The notes beneath the pieces were generated by a model, which worked only from the letters and a program-made list of their open reading frames with translations, made no database searches and was not told the DNA's origin. DNA of 64,000 bases, taken from positions 186,001 through 250,000 of the forward strand of contig NZ_FNEB01000002.1 of the NCBI RefSeq assembly GCF_900100005.1. Reading direction: 5' to 3'. Of the stretch, positions 56,375 through 64,000 are shown one piece after another. The stretch is from Lutimaribacter saemankumensis (lineage in GTDB: Bacteria; Pseudomonadota; Alphaproteobacteria; Rhodobacterales; Rhodobacteraceae). The translations under genes and the position numbers were made by a program. Numbering within the stretch: the first letter of the stretch is position 1; each line of letters starts with the position of its first letter.

Positions 56375-57853
56375 TCAGACCGACATGCAGATGTATTTCA
56401 TCTCCATGAATTCATCGATGCCGTGATGGCTGCCTTCGCGGCCGAGGCCCGATTGCTTGACGCCGCCAAAGGGCGCAACCTCGGTCGAGATGATGCCGGT
56501 GTTCACGCCGACGATCCCGTATTCCAGCGCCTCGGCCACCTTGTAGACGCGGCTGAGATCCTTGGCGTAGAAATACGACGCCAGGCCAAAGATCGTGTCA
56601 TTGGCCATCTCGATCACCTCGTCCTCGTTCTCGAACTTGAAGAGCGGGGCAAGCGGGCCGAAGGTTTCGTCCTTGGAGAACAGCATGTCCTGCGTGGCGC
56701 CGGTGACGATGGTCGGTGTCAGGAAGTTGCCCGGCCCCTGCCGCACCTCGCCACCCAGCAGCACCTCGGCACCCTTGGCCTTGGCGTCGGCGACATGTTC
56801 CTGCACCTTTTCGATCGCGTCGGTGTTGATCAGCGGGCCAAGCTCGGTGCCGTCTTCCAGGCCGTCGCCGACCTTCATCTTGCCGACACGGTCGGCCAGT
56901 TTCTTCGCGAACGCGTCATAGACGCCCGCCTGCACGTAGATGCGGTTCGCGCAGACGCAGGTCTGGCCGTTGTTGCGGAACTTGCACATGATCGCGCCCT
57001 CGACGGCGGCATCCAGATCGGCGTCGTCGAACACGATGAAGGGCGCGTTGCCGCCCAGCTCCATCGAGCATTTCATGACCTGGTCGGCGGCCTGTTTCAA
57101 CAGGATGCGCCCCACCTCGGTCGAGCCGGTGAAGGTCAGTTTGCGCACCTTGCCGTTTTCGCAGAATTCCTTGCCGATCTCGCTGCTGCGCGAGGATGTG
57201 ACGATGTTGAACACGCCCGCCGGGATGCCCGCGCGTTCGGCCAGAACGCCCAGAACGGTCGCCGAGAGCGGCGTTTCGGCCGCGGGACGGCCGACAAAGG
57301 AACAGCCCGCCGCCAGCGCCGGGCCGGCCTTGCGGGTGATCATCGCGTTGGGAAAGTTCCACGGCGTGATCGAGGCCGCAACGCCGATGGGCTGCTTGAT
57401 CACGGTGATGCGCTTGTCGCGCTGGTGTCCGGGAATGGTTTCACCGTAGACGCGCTTGGCCTCTTCGCCGAAGAACTCGATGAAGGACGCGCCATAGCCG
57501 ATTTCCCCTTTGGCTTCGGCGTGGGGCTTGCCCTGTTCCGCGGTCAGGATGGTCGCCAGGTCGTCGGCGTTCTCCATCATCAGGTCGAACCATTTGCGCA
57601 GCACGGCGGCGCGTTCCTTACCGGTCCAGGACGCCCATTCCTTTTGGGCGGCATGGGCCTTGTCGATCACCGCCGCGACCTGCGCACGGCTGAGATCGGC
57701 CACCTTGGCGATCACGTCGCCGCGGGCGGGGTTGGTCACATCGAAGGTCGCGCCGCCTTCGCCGTCCATCCATTCGCCGCCGCCATAGGCGCGCGGCTCC
57801 AGCAGGCTCGGGTCTTTCAAAAGCGATTTCAGATCTGTTTCGGTCTTGGCCAT
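56375..57853 (-). CDS. gabD: NAD(P)-dependent succinate-semialdehyde dehydrogenase
   Basis: A 492-residue aldehyde dehydrogenase that oxidises succinate semialdehyde to succinate in GABA breakdown. Motifs are TPWNFPNAMITRKAGPALAAG, FTGSTEVGRILL, the general-base glutamate in MELGGNAPFIVFDDADLD, the catalytic cysteine in NNGQTCVCANRIYV, and the C-terminal EVAPFGGVKQSGLGREGSHHGIDEFMEMKYICM typical of GabD (positions about 455-489). ATG 57853 has GGAGGGG upstream. A neighbouring GABA transaminase is absent; glutarate semialdehyde is an alternative substrate. Confidence 0.92.
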   Translation of the reverse strand: MAKTETDLKSLLKDPSLLEPRAYGGGEWMDGEGGATFDVTNPARGDVIAKVADLSRAQVAAVIDKAHAAQKEWASWTGKERAAVLRKWFDLMMENADDLATILTAEQGKPHAEAKGEIGYGASFIEFFGEEAKRVYGETIPGHQRDKRITVIKQPIGVAASITPWNFPNAMITRKAGPALAAGCSFVGRPAAETPLSATVLGVLAERAGIPAGVFNIVTSSRSSEIGKEFCENGKVRKLTFTGSTEVGRILLKQAADQVMKCSMELGGNAPFIVFDDADLDAAVEGAIMCKFRNNGQTCVCANRIYVQAGVYDAFAKKLADRVGKMKVGDGLEDGTELGPLINTDAIEKVQEHVADAKAKGAEVLLGGEVRQGPGNFLTPTIVTGATQDMLFSKDETFGPLAPLFKFENEDEVIEMANDTIFGLASYFYAKDLSRVYKVAEALEYGIVGVNTGIISTEVAPFGGVKQSGLGREGSHHGIDEFMEMKYICMSV

Positions 57854-57955
57854 CTCATCCCCTCCTCGAAAATGGGTATGGGACAGGCAAAGCACCATGC
57901 GCTAGGCTTGTCCAGAGGACAGCCCGCAAATTCTTGTCATGTTAAGGAAGACCCC

Positions 57956-58747
57956 ATGGAACTCGACGACGCCTACGCCAACGCCGCGCATATCCCCGGT
58001 TCGGATGCCTATCCCGAAGGCTGGGCGCGCAAGGCCGCCGCGTTCCGCGAAGGGATGATCGAGCAGGGCCTTGCCGAAATCGACGTGCCCTATGGCGACA
58101 GCGCCCGGCAGTGTTTCGACCTGTTCCTTCCGCGTGACACGCCCAAGGGGCTTTTCTGTTTCGTGCATGGCGGCTATTGGCTGCGCTTCGACAAAAGCTA
58201 TTGGTCGCACCTGGCGGGCGGCATGCTGCGGCACGGGTGGGCTGTGGCGATGCCGTCCTACGACCTTGCGCCGCAGGTCGAGATCGCGCGGATTACCTGG
58301 CAGATCGCGCGGTTCATGGAAAGCGTGGCGCCGATGGTCGCCGGGCCGGTCCGTCTGGCCGGGCATTCCGCGGGAGGGCATCTGGTGGCGCGCATGGCCG
58401 TGCCGGGCGTCCTGCCCGAAAAATTGGCGGCGCGGCTGGCACATGTGATGCCAATCTCGCCGGTGGCGGATCTGCGCCCCCTTCTGAAGACCTCGATGAA
58501 TGCGCAGTTCGGCATGGACGAGGCCGCGGCAGCGGCCGAAAGCCCGGTCTTGCAGCGCCCCATCGACGGGCTTCCTGTGACCGTCTGGGTCGGCGCGGAC
58601 GAGCGGCCCGCCTTTCTGGACCAAGCGCAGTGGCTGGCCGATGCCTGGGGCTGCGGGCATGTCATCGACCCCGGCAAGCATCATTTCGACGTGATCGACG
58701 GGCTGGCGGACGGCGACAGCCGGATGATCGCGACCTTGCTGTCGTGA
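57956..58747 (+). CDS. Alpha/beta hydrolase, kynurenine-formamidase-like
   Basis: A 263-residue serine hydrolase. The oxyanion motif HGGYW is at 71-75, the nucleophile S138 in LAGHSAGGHLVAR, the likely aspartate in VWVGADERPAFLDQA and the histidine in PGKHHFDVIDG. The HGGYW form and length match arylformamidases (KynB-like) and related esterases. No other kynurenine gene is near, so a formamidase role is only tentative. AAGGAAG precedes the start. It is divergent from gabD across 102 bases. Confidence 0.8.
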   Translation: MELDDAYANAAHIPGSDAYPEGWARKAAAFREGMIEQGLAEIDVPYGDSARQCFDLFLPRDTPKGLFCFVHGGYWLRFDKSYWSHLAGGMLRHGWAVAMPSYDLAPQVEIARITWQIARFMESVAPMVAGPVRLAGHSAGGHLVARMAVPGVLPEKLAARLAHVMPISPVADLRPLLKTSMNAQFGMDEAAAAAESPVLQRPIDGLPVTVWVGADERPAFLDQAQWLADAWGCGHVIDPGKHHFDVIDGLADGDSRMIATLLS

Positions 58748-58754
58748 CGGGGCG

Positions 58755-59750
58755 CTAGCCGCCGAACCGGCTGGCCCATGTGGGCTGCGTGTCGTTGGGC
58801 GCGGCGGTGGCGGCATGGACCGCGCGCGCGATGGCGCGGGCCATGCAGGTGGCCGCCGCGTGACCAAGCGTCAGGGTATCGGCAATGGGGTTTTCCAGCG
58901 GCATGGCCCCTGTCGACAAGGCAAAGATCAGGTCGCCATCCATCGGCGTATGGGCCGGCACCAGCCCGCGGGCGTAGCCATCCTGCGCCGCGGTGGCCAG
59001 CCGTGTGCATTGCGCCTTGTCCAGCACGGCATCGGTCGCGACGATCCCGATGGTGGTGTTCGCGTGGGCGGCCAGCTTGGTCTGCGGAACATGGGTGTCG
59101 GGATAGGCCCGGGCCACGCCCTGTCCGCCAAACTCGTCGCCCTGTTCGAACGGCGCGGCCCAGAAATGCGGGCCATGGCCCACCGTGGCCGACCCCAGCG
59201 CATTGACCACCACCAGCGCACCGACCGAATGCCCCGAGGGCAGCACGACCGAGGCAGACCCCAACCCGCCTTTCAGCGTTGCAGTGGTCGCGCCGGTACC
59301 CGCGCCCGCTGTGCCGAGGTCGAATTCGTCCTCGGCCGCCGCCAGCGCCTTGGCGCCCAAAAGGGGATAGGGGTTTTCCGGCCAATCCTTGTCGCCGCCG
59401 TTGATCAGGTCGAAAATGATCGCGCCCGGCACGATCGGCACGTTCTGGTTGCCCACGGCAAAGCCCCGTCCCTGTGCGCGCAGGGCGTTCGCCACGCCCG
59501 AAGCGGCGTCGAGCCCCAGTGCCGATCCGCCCGACAACACCAGCGCGTCCACCTGCGCCACGGTCTTGTCCGGGGCCAGCAGCTCGGTCTCGCGGCTGCC
59601 GGGGGCGCCGCCCATCACGTTGACGCCGCAGACAAAGGGCTGATCGGCGGTCAGGACGGTCACGCCCGTCTTGATCGCATCATCCTGCGCGTTTCCCACG
59701 CGCAGTCCGGCCACGTCGGTAATCAGGTTGCGCTTGCCCGGTTTGGTCAT
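58755..59750 (-). CDS. P1 (DmpA/NylC-type) self-cleaving peptidase
   Basis: A 331-residue N-terminal-nucleophile hydrolase of the S58/P1 family (beta-aminopeptidases, 6-aminohexanoate oligomer hydrolases). Autocleavage is expected between N231 and T232 in AAHANTTIGIVATD, which frees the catalytic threonine; the Thr form is as in NylC, whereas DmpA uses serine. Other blocks are VLSGGSALGLDAASGV, PIVPGAIIFDLINGGD and GTAGAGTGATTATLKGGLG. It is convergent with the alpha/beta hydrolase and divergent from creatinase. Natural substrate unknown; short beta-peptides or amides are likely. Confidence 0.87.
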   Translation of the reverse strand: MTKPGKRNLITDVAGLRVGNAQDDAIKTGVTVLTADQPFVCGVNVMGGAPGSRETELLAPDKTVAQVDALVLSGGSALGLDAASGVANALRAQGRGFAVGNQNVPIVPGAIIFDLINGGDKDWPENPYPLLGAKALAAAEDEFDLGTAGAGTGATTATLKGGLGSASVVLPSGHSVGALVVVNALGSATVGHGPHFWAAPFEQGDEFGGQGVARAYPDTHVPQTKLAAHANTTIGIVATDAVLDKAQCTRLATAAQDGYARGLVPAHTPMDGDLIFALSTGAMPLENPIADTLTLGHAAATCMARAIARAVHAATAAPNDTQPTWASRFGG

Positions 59751-59908
59751 TCCTGCCCCCTCTTGCTGTCGATTGCACCTTGCCAGATCGCGCGGGATAG
59801 GCAACCTGTAGCGCAGGCACGGGCGATGGCGTCGCCCCGTCCCTTTCGGGGGCGCGCCCTTATCCCACAGCCCTGAACGCCGGGACCTTCTGCAAAAGGA
59901 GGGTCGCA

Positions 59909-61117
59909 ATGACTGCACGTCCAGAATTCTTCCGTTTCCACAATGGCGAAAAGGCCCCGTTGCCCTTTTCCGAAATCGAATACGAGGCCCGTCTGCGCGG
60001 GCTGCGCCGCATCATGGACGATACCGGCGCGGGCGCGGTGGTTCTGACCTCGATGCACAACATCGCCTATTACTCGGGCTTTCTGTATTGCAGCTTTGGC
60101 CGCCCCTATGGCCTGGTCGTCACCGAAACCGACTGCGTGACGATCAGCGCGGGCATCGACGCAGGCCAGCCCTGGCGGCGCTGCCATGGCGACAACATCA
60201 CCTATACCGATTGGCAGCGTGACAATTTCTGGCGCGCGGTGGCGCATGTCGCGGGTGAGAACAAGGTCATCGGATACGAGGGCGATCACCTGACGCTGCA
60301 GCAACGCGACAAGCTGGAAGATTTCCTGTCGCCGGTCACGATGGTGGATATCGCGCCAGCCACGATGCGCCAGCGGATGATGAAAAGCCCCGCCGAGATC
60401 GCCCTGATCCGTCAGGGCGCGGCGGTGGCCGACGCGGGCGGATATGCCATCCGCGACGCGGTGAAGGCGGGCGTTCGCGAAATCGACGTGGCCATGGCCG
60501 GGCGCGACGCGATGGAGCTGGAGATCGCCAAGCGGTTTCCCGATGCGGAATACCGTGACACATGGGTCTGGTTCCAGTCGGGGCTGAACACCGACGGCGC
60601 GCATAACCCGGTGACGGGCCGCGTGCTGGAACGCGGCGATATCCTGAGCCTGAACACCTTTCCGATGATCTCGGGCTATTACACGGCGTTGGAGCGCACG
60701 ATGTTCGTGGCCGATGTGGACGACGCAAGCCTGAAGATATGGGAGGCGAACGTGGCCGCGCACGAACTGGGGATCAGCCTGCTGAAACCCGGCGTCAGCT
60801 GTGCCGAGGTGACCCATGCAATCAACAGGTTCTTCGAAGACCGCGACCTGCTGCAATTCCGCAGCTTCGGTTACGGCCACTCCTTTGGCGTTCTGTCGCA
60901 CTACTACGGCCGCGAGGCGGGGCTGGAACTGCGTGAGGACATAGACACGGTGTTGCGCCCCGGCATGGTGATCAGCATGGAGCCGATGCTGACGATCCCG
61001 CAGGGTGCGCCCGGCGCGGGCGGCTATCGCGAGCACGACATCCTGGTGATCACGGAAGACGGCAACGAGAACATCACGGGCTATCCCTATGGCCCGGATT
61101 TCAACGTCGTCGGCTAG
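59909..61117 (+). CDS. Creatinase (M24 family creatine amidinohydrolase)
   Basis: A 402-residue pita-bread enzyme that hydrolyses creatine to sarcosine and urea. It matches Pseudomonas creatinase along its whole length, including YYSDFLYCSFGRPY-type YYSGFLYCSFGRPYGLV, NITYTDWQRDN, the catalytic histidine in NTDGAHNPVTGR, TALERTMF, FGYGHSFGVLSHYYGREAG and ISMEPMLTIP. The metal ligands of aminopeptidase M24 members are replaced, as in creatinase. AAAAGGAGG precedes the start. No urease, sarcosine oxidase or creatine transporter is in view, so the fate of the products is encoded elsewhere. Confidence 0.9.
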   Translation: MTARPEFFRFHNGEKAPLPFSEIEYEARLRGLRRIMDDTGAGAVVLTSMHNIAYYSGFLYCSFGRPYGLVVTETDCVTISAGIDAGQPWRRCHGDNITYTDWQRDNFWRAVAHVAGENKVIGYEGDHLTLQQRDKLEDFLSPVTMVDIAPATMRQRMMKSPAEIALIRQGAAVADAGGYAIRDAVKAGVREIDVAMAGRDAMELEIAKRFPDAEYRDTWVWFQSGLNTDGAHNPVTGRVLERGDILSLNTFPMISGYYTALERTMFVADVDDASLKIWEANVAAHELGISLLKPGVSCAEVTHAINRFFEDRDLLQFRSFGYGHSFGVLSHYYGREAGLELREDIDTVLRPGMVISMEPMLTIPQGAPGAGGYREHDILVITEDGNENITGYPYGPDFNVVG

Positions 61118-61328
61118 GTGCGGCACGTCCGGGGGCGCGGCTGGCGCGCCTCCGGCAACCCCGGCGGATGCCCTTGGGCGTTGTTTCTCCCGCGCGAGTT
61201 GCGCCTTTCTTTTGTCATGCCATTTTGCAACACTCTGCGCAAAGCGGATCGGGCGCCTGATGTAAAGCGGCGTAACATTACCCATATGTTCCCCAGACGG
61301 GGCATTTTGACGAGGAAGGAAGTACCGC

Positions 61329-62405
61329 ATGGCCGATTTTGACGCGCAGGTTCAGGAATCCCAGAAACAGGTGGCCGAAGCGCAGGCCAAGATCGCCGAG
61401 CTTTCCAGCCGGATCGAAGCGGCGCGCACCAAGATGAAATCCGGCGACGATATCGCCATCGACATCGAGAACGCCACGCTGGAAGACGTGCACGCCCATA
61501 CCGAGGTGATGAACGCCAATATCGCGGAACTCATCATGGGGCTGGACGACGTGACGGCGGCCTTTTCCAAGGATTTCGACGAGATGCGTTCGAAAACCGG
61601 GTGGGAAAGCCTTGTCGGCATCTTTTCCCGATCGCGGGCCGAGGCGATGCGCCAGGACCGGATGCGCACGGCCTCGATCGACGACAAGCTGCAGGATCTG
61701 ATCGCCAAGTCGGATGTCATCACAAAGTTGCTGCAGGGCCAGTTGGACGTGCTGAACGAACAGAAGACCCGCGTGGAAACCAACCTGACCGAAACCCTGG
61801 ACGAGCGCGAATTCACCGTGCAGGAGTTGGAGAACGTGCGCACTGAAATCCAGTCGATGGACCCCAGGATCATCGAGCTGGAAAACAGGATCAGCGTCGA
61901 ACAGGATGCCGCCGCGCGCACAAGGCTGGAAACCGAGCTGGCCGATCTGAACAAGACCTTCAACGAGCTGGTTCAGCAGGAACAGGTCAAACTGGCCAAG
62001 TCGCAGACGCTGGAACGCTATATCGAAAAGGGCAAGTCCTGGGTCGACAGCCTGCAGAACCAGGCCGCGACGCAGATGGTGCTGATCAACAAGCTGCAGA
62101 CGGACACCAAGCAACGGGTCGTTCTGTATGACGCGCTGACCAAGTCGCTGAAAACCGCACAGCAGCAGGACGTGGCGCACCGCATCAACGAGATCGGCGT
62201 CGAGACGGACAAGGAGGCGCAAAGCGCCATGGCCGCCATCGGCACCGCCACCAACCAGAAAATGGCCGACATGCTGGAGGCGCACGAGGGCCACATGGTA
62301 TTCGCCCGCGAGGTGCTGGAAGCCAAGGCCAAGGCGGACGAACGCTTTGCCCGACGGTTCCAGCAGATCGTCGAAAAGCACGACAAGAACCTCTACGGGG
62401 GCTGA
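61329..62405 (+). CDS. Coiled-coil protein of unknown function (unknown operon, gene 1)
   Basis: A 358-residue, almost wholly helical soluble protein with no signal peptide or membrane segment. Long heptad-rich stretches cover about 1-40 (QESQKQVAEAQAKIAELSSR), 135-225 and 240-345; a short conserved-looking hinge is at 85-110 (KDFDEMRSKTGWESLVGIFS). The late region NQAATQMVLINKLQTDTKQR faintly recalls TelA-like toxic-anion-resistance proteins, but I cannot assign it. It starts after a 211-base gap with AAGGAAG upstream, and heads a run of four same-strand genes that continues beyond the window. Confidence 0.75.
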   Translation: MADFDAQVQESQKQVAEAQAKIAELSSRIEAARTKMKSGDDIAIDIENATLEDVHAHTEVMNANIAELIMGLDDVTAAFSKDFDEMRSKTGWESLVGIFSRSRAEAMRQDRMRTASIDDKLQDLIAKSDVITKLLQGQLDVLNEQKTRVETNLTETLDEREFTVQELENVRTEIQSMDPRIIELENRISVEQDAAARTRLETELADLNKTFNELVQQEQVKLAKSQTLERYIEKGKSWVDSLQNQAATQMVLINKLQTDTKQRVVLYDALTKSLKTAQQQDVAHRINEIGVETDKEAQSAMAAIGTATNQKMADMLEAHEGHMVFAREVLEAKAKADERFARRFQQIVEKHDKNLYGG

Positions 62406-62451
62406 GGATGGGCTTTGTGCTCAAGCGGGGCGTGGCAGGGGCGAGGCGCGC

Positions 62452-62652
62452 ATGAGGCTGCTTTGGATGCTTTTCGTAGGGCTTTGTATCGCGGGCGTCG
62501 TCGCGCTCAGCCTGGGTGACCTGGTGGGGCTGGATGCCTGGGCGTGGTTCGACCGCCTGGGCCTGGATGCGCTGCCCAAGGGGGTGTGGCTGATCCTGTT
62601 CTGCGCTATCGGCGGGGCGGCCTACCTGATGGACAGGAAACGCGATGAGTGA
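62452..62652 (+). CDS. Small two-helix membrane protein (unknown operon, gene 2)
   Basis: A 66-residue protein with two hydrophobic helices (MLFVGLCIAGVVALSLG at about 5-21 and GVWLILFCAIGGAAYLM at about 44-60) and a charged end, DRKRDE. GGCGAGG stands before the ATG. Its stop overlaps the start of the next gene by eight bases, which supports that it is real and translated with its neighbours. No family recognised. Confidence 0.65.
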   Translation: MRLLWMLFVGLCIAGVVALSLGDLVGLDAWAWFDRLGLDALPKGVWLILFCAIGGAAYLMDRKRDE

Positions 62653-63793
62653 GACCGGGCAGAATACAGCCGCCCCGGAGCTGGCCCGCGATCACGCCGC
62701 GCTGACGGATACCTTTGCCAGCCGCCGCTATTTCCGCAAGTTCGACGCGATCACGCGGCACCTGGCGCAGGTCGCGGGCGTGATGGAGGCCGAGGGCCGC
62801 ATGAACGCGCGCGAGGTGGATATCCTGACGCGATACGTGACGGCGATCAGCTACACCTTCCGCGCATTGTCGATGAAATACCTGCTGGCGGGGCGCGACA
62901 CCGGGCAGTTCTTCGGTTCGCTTCAGATCGACACCGTGGAATCGGGTTTTCCGGTGTTCAACGAATTGCTTGTAATGGCCAATGACGCGCAGCAGGCGCC
63001 TGGGCATCTGGCCGGAATGCGCGACACCGAAGCGCTGAAGACCGAGATGGTCCGGCGCATCGTCGGCGAACAGGAATTGCCGACCAAGCTGCAATTCGCG
63101 TTGTCCCAACGGCTTTATTACGAAGAGCTGGCCAAGGGGGCGCTGTTCTGGGCGCGCAACGATCCGCAGGCGTTGTGGCTGTCGGGCGAAGGGGACAGGC
63201 GGCGCTACCTGCTGCACTGGGCGGTCTATGACAGCCAGATCAACCTGCCCACCGTCTACCTGATGGAGGTCGAGGATACCGGCCGTACCGCCCTGCCGAA
63301 AGACGAACGCCGCTGGCCCGAAGTGCAGGCACAGTTGATGGGCCAATCCATGGGCGCGCTGAAGCTGGTGACGATCGCCACCGCCTTTGATTGCTATTTC
63401 AACGACCTGCACCCCAAACGGCTGCGGCGGTTTCATATCGGTCCGATGTATTCGCACGCCTATACCCGCCAGACCGGCCCGCTGCGCGAGGTGCTGGCCG
63501 AGGCAGGCAGCACCATCGGTCAGGATTGGGCGCTGGCCTGGACCGTCGAAGAGCTGGAAAGCGAACGGGTCGAAGAGGAAAAGGTCGGATGGTTCACCAC
63601 CGCCGAGCGCGAGGTCTTTGCGCTGGATCCGTTTTCGGGGCGCGGGGTGGATACCGGGGCCACGCGCACCGAACGGGCGATCATCCTGCCGGAACGGCCC
63701 TACCAGGTGTTGGCGGAAATGAACCCGGCGGGGTTCGCCAGCGTGCGCAAATTCGTTGTGGGACAGGCGGACCGGGTTTTGAGTTACCGATGA
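62645..63793 (+). CDS. Uncharacterised soluble protein (unknown operon, gene 3)
   Basis: A 382-residue protein with no signal, membrane helix or motif I recognise. It is mixed alpha/beta with an N-terminal helical segment (RYFRKFDAITRHLAQVAGVME) and a Trp/Tyr-rich middle (LFWARNDPQALWLSGEGDRRRYLLHWAVYD is part of it, residues about 170-200). Conserved-looking points include GQSMGALKLVTIATAF and HPKRLRRFHIGPMYSHAYTRQ. Composition and codon use are like the neighbours, so there is no sign of transfer. It starts inside the end of gene 2 and its stop overlaps gene 4. Confidence 0.75.
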   Translation: MSETGQNTAAPELARDHAALTDTFASRRYFRKFDAITRHLAQVAGVMEAEGRMNAREVDILTRYVTAISYTFRALSMKYLLAGRDTGQFFGSLQIDTVESGFPVFNELLVMANDAQQAPGHLAGMRDTEALKTEMVRRIVGEQELPTKLQFALSQRLYYEELAKGALFWARNDPQALWLSGEGDRRRYLLHWAVYDSQINLPTVYLMEVEDTGRTALPKDERRWPEVQAQLMGQSMGALKLVTIATAFDCYFNDLHPKRLRRFHIGPMYSHAYTRQTGPLREVLAEAGSTIGQDWALAWTVEELESERVEEEKVGWFTTAEREVFALDPFSGRGVDTGATRTERAIILPERPYQVLAEMNPAGFASVRKFVVGQADRVLSYR

Positions 63794-64000
63794 GCCACAA
63801 GAGCATATCATTGGCGGGCTTTGCCGCACATCTGCGCCGGGATCGGGCGCTTTTCCTGTCCGTGCTGGGCCTGTGGCTTGTGCTTTTACTATGGCAATTT
63901 CTGTTTCCCGAGAATGTCGCCCGGTCGCGGGCGCATGGGTTGCCGATCTTGCTGTGGCTGACCTGGCCGATCTTTCTGTCTCATGGGCTGATCACCTATC
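63790..64000 (+). CDS. Membrane protein, N-terminal part (unknown operon, gene 4; cut by window edge)
   Basis: ATG 63790 overlaps the stop of gene 3 (ATGA) and the frame is open to the window end, giving 70 residues. A basic start (AAHLRRDR) is followed by a hydrophobic helix (ALFLSVLGLWLVLLLWQFLF) and a second (PILLWLTWPIFLSHGLI). The rest lies outside the window. No family recognised. Confidence 0.7.
   Translation, partial: MSHKSISLAGFAAHLRRDRALFLSVLGLWLVLLLWQFLFPENVARSRAHGLPILLWLTWPIFLSHGLITY

Noticed and set aside
57909-57921. TGTCC-AGA-GGACA inverted repeat between gabD and the alpha/beta hydrolase gene
   Set aside because: Only 5-bp arms; too short to call an operator without conservation data.
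59909-61117. DddP (M24-family DMSP lyase) or a true aminopeptidase
   Set aside because: Full-length motif agreement is with creatinase, including the FGYGHSFG block and NTDGAHNP histidine.
1-64000. CRISPR arrays, tRNA or rRNA genes, insertion sequences or prophage
   Set aside because: No regularly spaced direct repeats, cloverleaf sequences, transposase motifs or phage genes were seen anywhere in the window.

Overview
The window comes from the chromosome of a GC-rich alphaproteobacterium, almost certainly a Rhodobacteraceae / Roseobacter-group member. The evidence is the chvI-chvG-hprK-rapZ-EIIA-HPr block divergent from pckA, the ethylmalonyl-CoA pathway enzyme Mcd, several TRAP transporters, a taurine-to-sulfate module with SoeABC, and the TIGR02302-lysA pair. 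I support 60 protein genes; the first and last are cut by the window edges. I saw no rRNA, tRNA, CRISPR array, insertion sequence or prophage. Many terminators, operators and two families of repeated intergenic elements are readable.

Layout. 1-6.5 kb: housekeeping genes (TIGR02302 protein, lysA, 5-formyl-THF cyclo-ligase, mgtE, guanine deaminase, lipid acyltransferase). 6.5-13 kb: ChvI/ChvG two-component system, HPr kinase, RapZ and a sugar-less PTS (HPr, EIIA), divergent from pckA. 13-16.2 kb: a small regulator/acyltransferase island and a TauE-type exporter. 16.4-19.1 kb: mcd and a BKACE enzyme. 19.2-21.9 kb: a three-gene operon of Tat-targeted type II sulfide:quinone oxidoreductase, a small membrane protein and a TDT-family channel, with an FNR-type box and a large palindrome in front.

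22-37.6 kb is a catabolic island controlled by three MarR regulators. One operon (enoyl-CoA hydratase, MarR, feruloyl-CoA-synthase-like ligase, amidohydrolase, acyl-CoA dehydrogenase) looks built to shorten an aromatic acyl side chain. A second (gentisate dioxygenase, FAH-fold hydrolase, two tandem DctP receptors, DctQ, DctM) imports and ring-cleaves an aromatic acid. A third (MarR, fused TRAP permease, TAXI receptor) faces a YtcJ-like amidohydrolase. Each MarR promoter carries an inverted repeat sharing GTT-N9-AAC.

40.6-56.2 kb is a complete organosulfonate module. TauABC imports taurine, Tpa converts it to sulfoacetaldehyde, Xsc cleaves that to sulfite and acetyl phosphate, Pta makes acetyl-CoA, a TauE-family protein can export sulfite, and SoeABC oxidises it to sulfate on the quinone pool. 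TauR is encoded inside, and CTGGC direct repeats placed alike before tpa and xsc are its probable operators.

56.4-61.1 kb holds gabD, an alpha/beta hydrolase, a self-cleaving P1 peptidase and creatinase, all suited to nitrogenous small-molecule use. From 61.3 kb to the end runs a tightly packed operon of four proteins I cannot assign to any family; it is the best candidate here for something undescribed.
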